Part shown: positions 1-7,432 of the stretch, in pieces | Numbering within the stretch: the stretch's first letter is position 1 | Layout of the letters: the number at the start of each line of letters is the position of its first letter | NCBI GenBank assembly: GCA_017462345.1 | Contig: JAFTRI010000005.1 | Location: 1-58,914, forward strand | Direction: 5' to 3' | DNA: 58,914 nt | From: Muribaculaceae bacterium | GTDB taxonomy: Bacteria > Bacteroidota > Bacteroidia > Bacteroidales > Muribaculaceae | Notes under the pieces: generated by a model | Told to the model about the DNA's origin: nothing | Database searches by the model: none | What the model saw: only the letters and a program-made list of their open reading frames with translations | Translations under genes and position numbers: made by a program

Positions 1-1641
1 ATCGCCATAATATTTCCCGGGTATTTCCGACCATACAATAGTTTGCATGGCTTTGCCCACTACCAATGTCTGAGATACAGGGTTGGCGGGAAGATAATTT
101 TTGTTGCCGCTTTGATTGGCGGTTATCACAGCCGTCCCCGGCTTGTTTATAACAAGTTTGTTTGCCTCTACAGTACAAACATCACAATCACTGCTATATG
201 TAATCTCAAGATTTTTACTTGAATATTGCGCCAATTCCACAGGAGCATCTCCATAGTACTTAGGTGCTATAGCCGGAAAATCTATTGACTGCGCGCAACG
301 GTTGACGGTCAATATTCGGGCTATAGATGCGGCAGCATAATAGTGGGCATCGCCGGCTTGATTGGCAACTATCTCGGTAGTGCCTGCATTGAGTATAGTG
401 ACAGTGTTTTCCGAAACCGTGGCGACCTCCGGATTGGTGCTCGTATAGGTAATTACCAGCCCTTTGTCCGATACCGCCGGCAGCGTAAACGGTTTATCTT
501 CGTAGGTTTTCGTCGGCAGTTCTTCAAATGTGATTGCTTGCGTAATCTTGTTTACCACCAATTTCCTTGTTACGGTTGCTGCTTCGAGATAGTCATTGCT
601 GCCTGCTTGGGAAGCAATGATATTAGTTTCTCCTACGCCGGTGATATGCACCGTATTTCCACTTATGGTTGCAACCTTGGTATTTGTGCTCTGATAGACG
701 ATTGTCAAGCCCTTGTCGGTAGTTGCCGGCAGGGTAAAGTCGGCATCACCATAGGTTTTTGTCTCAATTTCAGGAAAACTTATTGACTGTGCGCATTTAT
801 ATACTGTTAGGTTTGTTTTGGTAGAGTTCACGCTACTCACCTCGTTTGATACCTCACAGTAGTATGTCCCGGTGTCTGACATTTTTACTGTCGGGATTGA
901 GTATGAACTCAGCGTTGCACCCGAAATCACACTATCGTCGTGATACCATTGATAGGAATATCCATCATCCACAACATCAAGAGAGAATGTAACGCTCTCA
1001 TCTACTGTCTTGCTGATTGTTGCCGGACTTGCCACAATTTCGCTCGGCACAACATCATAGTAGTTTATTGTCAGAATGTCGCTATATGTGCCGTCTGTCT
1101 GTAGAATGCGATACATCACCGTTCCCTCTTCGGGATCTTGTTCAATGTAATAGTTACTTGTACATTCGACATTCTCCCATGTAGCGCCTCCATCTTTACT
1201 CCGCTCCCAACGGGAAACTCCCGATGCGGTGTAGATTGCTAAATCAAGTGCTTGATGAGATGGGTGGTTTGAATTATTATATGCTCCGTAAATAACATAA
1301 CAGTAGCAATTGTAATCGTAGAATCCGCCTGAGTACTCATAGTGCTCGCGGTGGACCAAATTAACTTCTGTAAGATATGGAGTATTTGAAAAGTTATGGG
1401 TATATGCATACCCATAACCATGAACATTTGTGCCACCAATATGTACACCATTAATATAAAAACTGTTACCGGAATTGCCAAGTAGCTTTAACGTAACCGA
1501 CTGATTATAAACCAAATATACATTACGTCCATTATAAGTGCCAACCGGTTCATGATTCTCTATTACAACTTCGTAAGCATAACTATTTAGTAGTCCGAAC
1601 ATAGCGAAGACTACCGTTAAAAATAATCTAATCCTTTTCAT
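1..1641 (-). CDS. Secreted multi-repeat Ig-like surface protein (3' end outside window)
   Basis: Open reading frame entering from the left edge, so the C-terminus is missing. It begins MKRIRLFLTVVFAMFGLL with a hydrophobic stretch ending near NSYAYE, a signal peptide. Residues about 25-195 are unassigned and rich in Tyr, Asn and His. Residues about 197-282 look like an Ig-like domain (YQWYHDD...DTGTYYCEV). From residue 283 a ~83-residue unit recurs, starting at about 283, 366, 449 and 531 (cut). Each has a QxIxF start, a TYGD or YYGD motif, a VA-T-x-x-x-N core and an ANQAG-like turn, resembling bacterial Ig-like/MBG repeats. An extracellular adhesive or structural role is inference. The start codon overlaps the stop of the upstream gene by 4 nt (ATGA), suggesting coupled translation. 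Anchor and full length cannot be judged. Confidence 0.85.
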   Translation of the reverse strand, partial: MKRIRLFLTVVFAMFGLLNSYAYEVVIENHEPVGTYNGRNVYLVYNQSVTLKLLGNSGNSFYINGVHIGGTNVHGYGYAYTHNFSNTPYLTEVNLVHREHYEYSGGFYDYNCYCYVIYGAYNNSNHPSHQALDLAIYTASGVSRWERSKDGGATWENVECTSNYYIEQDPEEGTVMYRILQTDGTYSDILTINYYDVVPSEIVASPATISKTVDESVTFSLDVVDDGYSYQWYHDDSVISGATLSSYSIPTVKMSDTGTYYCEVSNEVSSVNSTKTNLTVYKCAQSISFPEIETKTYGDADFTLPATTDKGLTIVYQSTNTKVATISGNTVHITGVGETNIIASQAGSNDYLEAATVTRKLVVNKITQAITFEELPTKTYEDKPFTLPAVSDKGLVITYTSTNPEVATVSENTVTILNAGTTEIVANQAGDAHYYAAASIARILTVNRCAQSIDFPAIAPKYYGDAPVELAQYSSKNLEITYSSDCDVCTVEANKLVINKPGTAVITANQSGNKNYLPANPVSQTLVVGKAMQTIVWSEIPGKYYGD

Positions 1642-2138
1642 TTATGATTTATTTTATTATGTAATTCCATTCGATTGTAAAAACGCTCAAGAATACACCA
1701 TTCTGTAGGATAATCACTTAACAGCGATAATTTTTTTCCTTTTTCCGCATAGTAGTAAAACAAATTATAAACATCCTCTTCATTTAATGATTTCGCTTCT
1801 ATAGCCAATTGTATTTCCTCAAAAAACCTAAAGAACAAGTCAATTTTTATTTGCTTAACAGTATCAATATTAGCCTTAATTTTAGCCTTAGTTTCATTTT
1901 TAATTTCACCTTTAATTTCATCCTGAGGAAGATCTTTTAAACATTCCTCAATAAAAGTGATAACATCTTTAATATCAGAGTTACTACTATATCGTTCATT
2001 GAATTTTCCTAAAATATCGGCTTTGTTTCGTTCACGATATTGGTGATACTCCCAAAATGTAATGCTAAGCGCGCATAGCCCAATAAAACCTTCGATACAG
2101 TTAAGCGAGGTAAGACATTCAAATAATTCTTTACACAT
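1638..2138 (-). CDS. Small hypothetical protein with N-terminal membrane segment
   Basis: A 166-residue protein if translated from the ATG at 2138 (MCKELFECL...). An in-frame ATG at 2186 would add 16 residues of low-complexity look. A hydrophobic segment at about residues 14-27 (GFIGLCALSITFW) is followed by a charged, helical cytoplasmic-type region containing a KIKANIDTVKQIKID stretch and ending HNKINHK. This layout, one N-terminal transmembrane helix then a soluble helical domain, is common in uncharacterised bacterial proteins; I do not recognise the family. Its TGA stop overlaps the ATG of the secreted repeat protein downstream by four bases, so the two are probably cotranslated. Confidence 0.6.
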   Translation of the reverse strand: MCKELFECLTSLNCIEGFIGLCALSITFWEYHQYRERNKADILGKFNERYSSNSDIKDVITFIEECLKDLPQDEIKGEIKNETKAKIKANIDTVKQIKIDLFFRFFEEIQLAIEAKSLNEEDVYNLFYYYAEKGKKLSLLSDYPTEWCILERFYNRMELHNKINHK

Positions 2139-2520
2139 AATATTAATTTTTGTGCTACTGTGTGGCTCCCCCGGCAGCGGAATCAATTTTGGAATGATTC
2201 AGGCATAAAAAGAAAGTGTGAGCCACAAAACTTACCCCATAGATGGCTCTGGACTGCCCGACGATAGATAAGTAATAAACGGCTCACACCCTTTGGCTTT
2301 ATATATGAAAGTACATATAGCGAAACCAAAGGAAGAGCGTTTTGACTTGCTTCCGACCGTCAAAGAATTGTCCAGATTCTCTATGCGAAATAAGCTAAAC
2401 GCTTCCCAAATATGTCTGCTGCACATGATGCAACAGTGCAAATTTAATAATTATTTTATTAAATCACCTTGTGTGAGCCGTTCTTTGTTAAGAATGAATT
2501 TTATGCGACAAATTTAGTTA
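2139..2520. other. Gene-poor stretch with repeated GGCTCACAC motif
   Basis: No convincing gene. The nonamer GTGTGAGCC occurs at 2216-2224 and 2472-2480, and its complement GGCTCACAC at 2281-2289, so one pair is inverted (about 55 bases apart) and another direct; a related TGTGTGGCTCC lies at 2158-2168. A 74-codon ORF (2293-2517, +) fills the centre and is in frame with the STAS-like ORF that follows, separated by a TAG stop. Its translation resembles nothing I know, and the opposite strand is also open for 69 codons. It may be a decayed gene or a regulatory region. Confidence 0.35.
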
Positions 2521-2826
2521 ATGCGGCTGACCCGACAAGTGTACAGACTGTACAATTTTCATCACAACGCATTTTTCCTCCCCGACACAAGCCAATCGGC
2601 ATCCCATTATCCGCTCAACTATAACTCAAATGACATGGTAATATTGGATTTTGACGGAGTAAACGTTGTATCCAACTCGTTTGCAGATGAATGTTTGGCA
2701 AAAATGCTTTTTAGCATGACTTTTGATGAATTGAAAAGCCGGACAACATTTGTATCAATAAATGATTTTGCACGCAAGAATATTGCAATCGCCTTTAAAC
2801 GGCGTTTAGCCGCCATCAATTCTTGA
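2521..2826 (+). CDS. Orphan STAS-like (DUF4325-type) domain ORF, 5' end uncertain
   Basis: A 101-codon ORF. Residues about 39-65 (MVILDFDGVNVV, then SNSFADECLAKML) match the core of STAS-like DUF4325 proteins: a beta strand ending in DF-x-GV followed by SFADE. The C-terminal part (FVSINDFARKNIAIAFKRRL) fits the last helix of that fold. The 5' part is doubtful: the first ~35 residues do not look like the family, an alternative frame is open over 2463-2625 (containing FYATNLVNAAD), and a TAG codon separates this ORF from an in-frame upstream ORF. A frameshifted or shortened gene is possible. STAS-like proteins often sit beside ATPase or defence genes, but none is adjacent here. Confidence 0.45.
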   Translation: MRLTRQVYRLYNFHHNAFFLPDTSQSASHYPLNYNSNDMVILDFDGVNVVSNSFADECLAKMLFSMTFDELKSRTTFVSINDFARKNIAIAFKRRLAAINS

Positions 2827-2845
2827 TAACGCATTATATCACTAT

Positions 2846-3406
2846 CTACACACTGGTGGGAATGACTTCAAAGCCGGTTATACCGCCATGCAGTCCGGCG
2901 GTAAACGCACCGAGGGATTTTCCGTTACGGATGACATCCGCAAATTCAAGCCTGCTGTGTTTCACTATCTGGAATGCTGTCACAATATCATCGACAAGCA
3001 ATTTACTGTTAAGGCTTTCCGTTATGACAAAACGGTTTCTCCCTATACATGCCATTGTTACACACCGGTTAGGGGAATAGCGGAACCGTACTGACTGGCC
3101 ATCGACAATCTTATCGAGCGACAGGACGGGATTCCTGTTAAACATTGATGAAGTGGTGATCATGCCTCCGAGAAAACTGTCCCAATCGGCATATCCGATA
3201 TATCGCGCAATGATATTTAGCGTATAAGCCGACGGCTTGCTCGAAGCCTTTATTATACCGAATGCCCGCTTAATTGTATTTGCCGATATACTTTCACCTA
3301 CAACCTCTCTTATCTCTCCGGCAAAACGTGTGCACCCTATGGATGTCGACAGATCCCAACGGGTAAATACCTGAATACGTTCTATCAGCTCATACGGCAA
3401 TCTCAT
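2846..3406 (-). CDS. Putative DNA-binding protein, HTH-like N-terminus
   Basis: A 186-residue protein. Residues about 20-80 contain a pattern seen in a Bacteroidetes group of predicted regulators: a helix with GCTRFAGEIREVVGE, a recognition-helix-like ISANTIKRAFG, then TLNIIARYIGYADWDSFL. Residues about 100-186 form a second compact domain (GQSVRFRYSPNRC, then GRNRFVITES-NSKLLVDDIV) suggestive of a small beta-barrel sensor or protein-interaction domain. Function and ligand are unknown. It lies 13 bases downstream of the OmpA-domain gene on the same strand, so it may share that transcript, and it converges with the STAS-like ORF. Confidence 0.7.
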   Translation of the reverse strand: MRLPYELIERIQVFTRWDLSTSIGCTRFAGEIREVVGESISANTIKRAFGIIKASSKPSAYTLNIIARYIGYADWDSFLGGMITTSSMFNRNPVLSLDKIVDGQSVRFRYSPNRCVTMACIGRNRFVITESLNSKLLVDDIVTAFQIVKHSRLEFADVIRNGKSLGAFTAGLHGGITGFEVIPTSV

Positions 3407-3419
3407 GAGAAACGGGAAG

Positions 3420-4052
3420 TCAATGCAGGCTGTTTTTCCTTGCCATCCCTATCATCCGTTCCCCGGGGATGAGGTAAATCTCCAACCTGCGGTTCTTTTT
3501 GCGGTTAAGTCTTGAATTGTTAGAGCCTAACGGTTCGGAATCGCCCATCGCATACGGGACCAATGCCGACATGTCGGCTCCCGACCGTTCAAACCAGTCA
3601 TAAACGGCATTAACACGGCTCTCGGTAAGGCGGTAGGTATAATCCTCCGACCCGGTATTGTCGCTGTGTGACACGATCAGCACCTTGTACAGGCCGGGCT
3701 CTTTCAGAAATCCGGAGTAGGGGAGCAACAAGTTTTCCGCTCCGGGACACAGCACTGTGTCATTAGGGGCAAACAGATTGTCGCTTCCAATCGTGGCAAC
3801 AATTACTTCACCGCCCCGCATGGTCTCCACGCTATGACCGTGCGACAACAGTTCTTCGGCACGCTTTTTCTGATAGGAAATGACCGCGGCTTTCTCTTTT
3901 TTCCCGACCACCGGTGTCGTGATATTATCCTCCAACGACATTTCAAAATAGCCTGCTTCCGAGTCTGCTCCATCCTGACCCTTTCCGTAACCGGAAACCG
4001 GGAACATACCGCAGAACAAGAGTATCAATATGTATATCAACCTATACCGCAT
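3420..4052 (-). CDS. Secreted OmpA-domain (peptidoglycan-associating) protein
   Basis: A 210-residue protein with a signal peptide (MRYRLIYILILLFCGMFPVSGYG). The C-terminal ~110 residues match the OmpA/MotB-type fold: KVLIVSHSDNTGSEDYTYRLTESRVNAVYDWF is not quoted in full here, but its HSDNTGS turn, the LTESRVNAVYDWF helix, the GDSEPLGSNN turn and the NRKKNRRLEIY terminus are all diagnostic and would bind diaminopimelate in peptidoglycan. There is no beta-barrel and no lipobox cysteine, so it is probably a periplasmic or peripheral envelope protein. The 101-residue acidic protein lies 9 bases upstream, so cotranscription is likely. Confidence 0.82.
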   Translation of the reverse strand: MRYRLIYILILLFCGMFPVSGYGKGQDGADSEAGYFEMSLEDNITTPVVGKKEKAAVISYQKKRAEELLSHGHSVETMRGGEVIVATIGSDNLFAPNDTVLCPGAENLLLPYSGFLKEPGLYKVLIVSHSDNTGSEDYTYRLTESRVNAVYDWFERSGADMSALVPYAMGDSEPLGSNNSRLNRKKNRRLEIYLIPGERMIGMARKNSLH

Positions 4053-4061
4053 AATCCGCCC

Positions 4062-4367
4062 TTATTCCTCCTCAATGGAATTCTCGTAAGCCAATTCTCC
4101 CTTGACAATCTCAGCTATATGCTCTTTGGCGACTTTCGCGGACTTGTCTTTTGCCACCATTGCCTCTACATGGCTCACAAGCTCACTGACATCGACATCG
4201 TCATCACCGTTGTCAATATCCGAGAAGTCGAGCATCCCGTTATCCTCATAATAATCCCATATAATATCAATGATATTCAGTATCTCGTCATCATCGTAGC
4301 ACTCACCGATATCATTGGGGACATAATTCCTGATATATTTTATCGCAAGATCTTCATCGTATTCCAT
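4062..4367 (-). CDS. Conserved acidic hypothetical protein
   Basis: A 101-residue, strongly acidic protein (MEYDEDLAIKYIRNYVP...). Its central part, ECYDDDEILNIIDIIWDYYE, is the feature I associate with a small conserved protein of Bacteroidales without known function; the C-terminal half is a lysine/glutamate-rich helix. There is no signal peptide or membrane segment. It lies between rimM (33 bases upstream) and the OmpA-domain gene (9 bases downstream) on the same strand and may belong to their operon. Confidence 0.7.
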   Translation of the reverse strand: MEYDEDLAIKYIRNYVPNDIGECYDDDEILNIIDIIWDYYEDNGMLDFSDIDNGDDDVDVSELVSHVEAMVAKDKSAKVAKEHIAEIVKGELAYENSIEEE

Positions 4368-4400
4368 AATTATAATCGTTTTTTAGCCTGACATATAACA

Positions 4401-4931
4401 CTACAAATCAATAAGTCCCGATGGCAATTCCATCTCCACAATTAAAGCATCACTATCGATTCCAACAATAAATTCATCAGCAACAGGAATGTACACGGTT
4501 TTTCTATCCGTCCCGACAATAAACAGGACATTATCGGTAGAATCATCTACATCCTCTATCTTTCCGATAACGTTCCCGCCGGTATCCGATATTGTATAAC
4601 CGATAAAATCCTCGGCATACATGCCGTCATCATCCGAGCCGTCATCATCAGGTAACGCACAATCTTTCTTCAGTGCATAAATTGTCTTTTTTGACAGTCT
4701 GGAGGCATCGTTCTCACTGCAAATGCCGTCAATGGTGAGAAGGCAGGAATCAACGCCTTTACTACGAAATGACTCGATAAAGAACGGCACATAGATACCA
4801 TCCACATCCAGTACAATACATTTCAGCGATGATACATCAACATCTCTGTCAATTGTCGCATTAACCTCGCCGGCTATACCATGCGGCTTGTTAAATTTGC
4901 CGATTTCGACAAGTTCATTTACGGTAATCAT
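4401..4931 (-). CDS. rimM: Ribosome maturation factor RimM
   Basis: A 176-residue protein of usual RimM length. It starts ELVEIGKFNKPHGIAGEV, the family signature (IGK-x-x-x-PHG-x-x-GEV) of the N-terminal beta-barrel. The second PRC-barrel half is visible from about residue 105 (AEDFIGYTISDTGGNVIGKIEDV, quoted only in part here) to the end (IPVADEFIVGID). RimM binds ribosomal protein S19 and helps maturation of the 16S rRNA 3' domain. It follows the DUF4290 gene by 24 bases. In several Bacteroides genomes I recall murA lying between these two genes; here it does not. Confidence 0.95.
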   Translation of the reverse strand: MITVNELVEIGKFNKPHGIAGEVNATIDRDVDVSSLKCIVLDVDGIYVPFFIESFRSKGVDSCLLTIDGICSENDASRLSKKTIYALKKDCALPDDDGSDDDGMYAEDFIGYTISDTGGNVIGKIEDVDDSTDNVLFIVGTDRKTVYIPVADEFIVGIDSDALIVEMELPSGLIDL

Positions 4932-4955
4932 TCCGCAGCACAGATTCTCAGTCCT

Positions 4956-5546
4956 TTATTTCTTTTTCTTCTTCTTGCCTGAAGCAGGAGAGGGGGCTTC
5001 CTTGAATTCATGCAGATGACAGGTCTCCGCATCAAGCCTTATTGCTCCATGAGAATATTCACATAGATCCTTGAAAATCTTAGCGTCATCGACACCGTCC
5101 TTGTTGACAGCAAGCATCATTTTTTTCATGTGATGGGCAATGAGGGAAATCAGCGCATCCCGTTCTTCACCCGGCTCCATCACCGCGGCTTTGGCTATCA
5201 TCAGTTCAACGCTTTTTCCATAATGACGGTAACGTATGGGAGAGGAGGTATATTCCACCTTTTCGGGTCGTGTATTGAGGTTCTCCGGACGTATAACCTC
5301 GTATGGATAGTCTATATCCAACCGGAAATCAGCCATAATAGCAAGATGATCCCACAATTTGTGCTTGAAATCCTCCACATCACGGAGCATCGGGAACAGG
5401 TTTCCCATCGTATTTATTATGGAGTAAGCACATCTTGTACGCTCCTCACGGTCTTCAATAGTCAGGCAGTGGTCTACCATCTGCTGTATATTCCTGCCAT
5501 ATTCAGGCAGGACCAATTTTTTCAATTGGGTATTATAATTCAACAT
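4956..5546 (-). CDS. DUF4290 family protein
   Basis: A 196-residue soluble protein starting MLNYNTQLKKLVLPEYGRNI, the hallmark of DUF4290, a family restricted to Bacteroidetes with no known function. The segment DREERTRCAYSIINTMGNL is also characteristic. The tail is a lysine run (GKKKKKK) that may contact nucleic acid (inference). It heads a transcription unit with rimM: a strong promoter lies 31 bases upstream of the start codon. The constant link to translation genes suggests a housekeeping role, but this is not shown by the sequence. Confidence 0.92.
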   Translation of the reverse strand: MLNYNTQLKKLVLPEYGRNIQQMVDHCLTIEDREERTRCAYSIINTMGNLFPMLRDVEDFKHKLWDHLAIMADFRLDIDYPYEVIRPENLNTRPEKVEYTSSPIRYRHYGKSVELMIAKAAVMEPGEERDALISLIAHHMKKMMLAVNKDGVDDAKIFKDLCEYSHGAIRLDAETCHLHEFKEAPSPASGKKKKKK

Positions 5547-5576
5547 GTATTTATGTCTTGAATAATTATTTCAGTC

Positions 5577-5608
5577 CAAAGTTAGTGCAAAATGCCTTAA
5601 ATCACAAA
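5577..5608 (-). promoter_or_regulatory. Bacteroidetes-type promoter for DUF4290-rimM
   Basis: On the minus strand TTTG (5608-5605) is followed after exactly 20 bases by TAACTTTG (5584-5577), matching the Bacteroidetes -33/-7 consensus. Transcription should begin near 5573, giving a leader of about 27 bases before the DUF4290 ATG at 5546. Confidence 0.75.
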
Positions 5609-5625
5609 TAATCGTCGTTAAATCA

Positions 5626-6549
5626 CTATCCCCGACCACAATACCGGCGAGAATACAGTCGTGAGACAAAGCACGGAGAAAGCATAAATGCAACTAATTT
5701 CAACAGTATCCCTGACAGGTACAGTTTTCTTCGGACCAAAGCCGACGACAATTCAAGGAGTCTTGCACTCCTGAAGTTACGCAACAAGTACCTGTATCGG
5801 CGGCCGTAATGTCTTATCAAAACCCGAATACCGTTCAAGTGCATCTGCACAACCACCGATTTCCCGCGGCTTTTATCCATGGCGGTAACGCTGTCATCAT
5901 GCTTGCGGTATACACTCCAGTTCCCGGACAGATGCCTGACTCTCCCGGAATCAAAACATGCAGTATTGTAGTTCATATCACCGTAACAGTGTTCAGGGTC
6001 TTCAAAATATGCACGAAAGCCTCGTGACCGCATTATCTCCCTGCGAAAAAACACCGTCGCGACCTGACATGAGTTAAGATGCAGCATCTCACTTAACCGG
6101 CTGTCACAATCCTTCCTCAAGCAATAAGGGTGCAAATGAGTCCTCCCATATTTATCAAGAATGCTGTAGTCATGATAACACATGCTATATTCGGGATTCT
6201 CCTCCATAAAATCGGCTTGTCGCTGAAGCTTGTGCGGATCAGTCCAATAGTCATCACCTTCGCAGAATGCAAGATACCTGCCTCGTGACATAGGGACCAG
6301 GCGGGAGTATGACATCGACACGCCCTGCGACCACAGGTTAACATCGGTAGTCTCCACACGTATCACGTCAGGGAATTTCTTGTGATAGTCACGGATAACC
6401 GATAATGTACCGTCGGTCGAACAGTCATCCCCAACCATTACCTCAAAAGGGAATTCCGTTTCTTGCATCAATATACCGTCAAGGCAATCCCTGATGTAAC
6501 GTTCATGGTTATAACACAAGACTATGACACTGACAAGAGGCTTTTCCAT
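5626..6549 (-). CDS. Family 2 glycosyltransferase
   Basis: A 307-residue GT-A fold glycosyltransferase. The N-terminus has VSVIVLCYNHERYI and DDCSTDGTLSVI, the nucleotide-sugar binding strand and the DD pair of GT2 enzymes; CEGDDYWTDPHKLQ (about residues 95-110) carries the metal-binding DxD-type motif. The C-terminus (about 270-290) is hydrophobic (LLKLVAFMLSPCF), possibly a membrane-contacting helix. It probably adds one sugar in capsule, LPS or exopolysaccharide synthesis; donor and acceptor cannot be read from sequence. No other polysaccharide genes are adjacent. A TAATTTTG element at 6561-6554 lies just before the ATG, so its transcript may have almost no leader. Confidence 0.9.
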   Translation of the reverse strand: MEKPLVSVIVLCYNHERYIRDCLDGILMQETEFPFEVMVGDDCSTDGTLSVIRDYHKKFPDVIRVETTDVNLWSQGVSMSYSRLVPMSRGRYLAFCEGDDYWTDPHKLQRQADFMEENPEYSMCYHDYSILDKYGRTHLHPYCLRKDCDSRLSEMLHLNSCQVATVFFRREIMRSRGFRAYFEDPEHCYGDMNYNTACFDSGRVRHLSGNWSVYRKHDDSVTAMDKSRGKSVVVQMHLNGIRVLIRHYGRRYRYLLRNFRSARLLELSSALVRRKLYLSGILLKLVAFMLSPCFVSRLYSRRYCGRG

Positions 6550-6564
6550 TCTGCAAAATTAGAA

Positions 6565-6608
6565 ATAAAAAAAGAAACCGGCACTTTCCTGCCAACAAGA
6601 AAATGCCG
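6565..6608 (-). terminator. Rho-independent terminator after fabG
   Basis: Arms at 6599-6608 and 6579-6588 pair over 10 bases with one mismatch (GGCA/TGCC core), loop of 10 bases, followed on the minus strand by a T-rich run (plus-strand A run 6567-6574). It lies 26 bases beyond the fabG stop. Confidence 0.8.
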
Positions 6609-6634
6609 ATTCGCTTTATCTGAAATATGATATT

Positions 6635-7381
6635 TTACATATTCATACCACCGTCTACCTGTATGACCTGACCGGTTACATAGCTTGACATATCCGAAGC
6701 GAGGAATGTTGCAACATTTGCAATATCCTCCACTTTACCGCCACGGCGCAAAGGTATCTTTTTAGCCCACTCCTGACGCACTTCATCGGGAAGTGCAGCA
6801 GTCATCGCAGTCTCAATAAATCCGGGAGCAATAGCATTAGCACGAATGCCGCGAGAACCGACTTCCTGAGCTATACTCTTGGCAAGGGCAATAAGCCCGG
6901 CCTTTGATGCAGCATAATTGGACTGTCCGGCATTTCCATGCACACCGACAACCGATGCCATATTGATTATGCTTCCCGACCGCTGACGCAACATGACAGG
7001 CAGGGAGGCATTGATAAAGTTGAAAGCGCTTTTCAGGTTTACAGCAATAACAGCATCCCACTGCTGCTCAGTCATACGCATCATCAACCCGTCCTTGGTT
7101 ATACCTGCATTGTTGACAAGAATATCGATGCTACCGAAATCCTTATGTATTTCAGCAACGACATCTTTTGTCTGGTTAAAATCAGCGGCATTTGATGCAT
7201 ATCCTTTAGCCTTGACCCCGAGAGCCTTAATTTCTTCTTCAGTCTGCTTTCCGTTCTCGTCGATAACAAGGTCGGTAAACGCGATATTAGCTCCTTCCTG
7301 AGCAAATTTCAAAGCAAGAGCCTTGCCTATTCCACGTGCCGCACCGGTAATCAATGCGGTCTTTCCTTCAAGTAGTTTCAT
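6635..7381 (-). CDS. fabG: 3-oxoacyl-[acyl-carrier-protein] reductase FabG
   Basis: A 248-residue short-chain dehydrogenase. It shows the Rossmann TGAARGIGKAL cofactor loop, the NNAG motif (DILVNNAGITKDG), catalytic Ser in SIINMASVVG and the Tyr-Lys pair in YAASKAG, plus the PG-FIETAMT region typical of FabG. It reduces 3-oxoacyl-ACP with NADPH in fatty-acid elongation. It is the last gene of a TetR-FabH-FabG unit and is followed by a terminator. This may be the housekeeping copy or one dedicated to a specialised lipid; the pairing with a KAS III gene and regulator favours a regulated lipid pathway. Confidence 0.93.
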   Translation of the reverse strand: MKLLEGKTALITGAARGIGKALALKFAQEGANIAFTDLVIDENGKQTEEEIKALGVKAKGYASNAADFNQTKDVVAEIHKDFGSIDILVNNAGITKDGLMMRMTEQQWDAVIAVNLKSAFNFINASLPVMLRQRSGSIINMASVVGVHGNAGQSNYAASKAGLIALAKSIAQEVGSRGIRANAIAPGFIETAMTAALPDEVRQEWAKKIPLRRGGKVEDIANVATFLASDMSSYVTGQVIQVDGGMNM

Positions 7382-7432
7382 GTCAATATTTATATGAACG
7401 TTTGTAAACTAAACGCAAAATTACACATTTTC

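Noticed and set aside
343-786. 147-codon plus-strand ORF
   Set aside because: It is the shadow of the secreted repeat protein on the minus strand, whose signal peptide, repeats and motifs are convincing; the plus-strand translation has no recognisable domain.
3834-4391. 185-codon plus-strand ORF
   Set aside because: It runs opposite the OmpA-domain protein and the acidic hypothetical gene and has no domain signal; a shadow frame.
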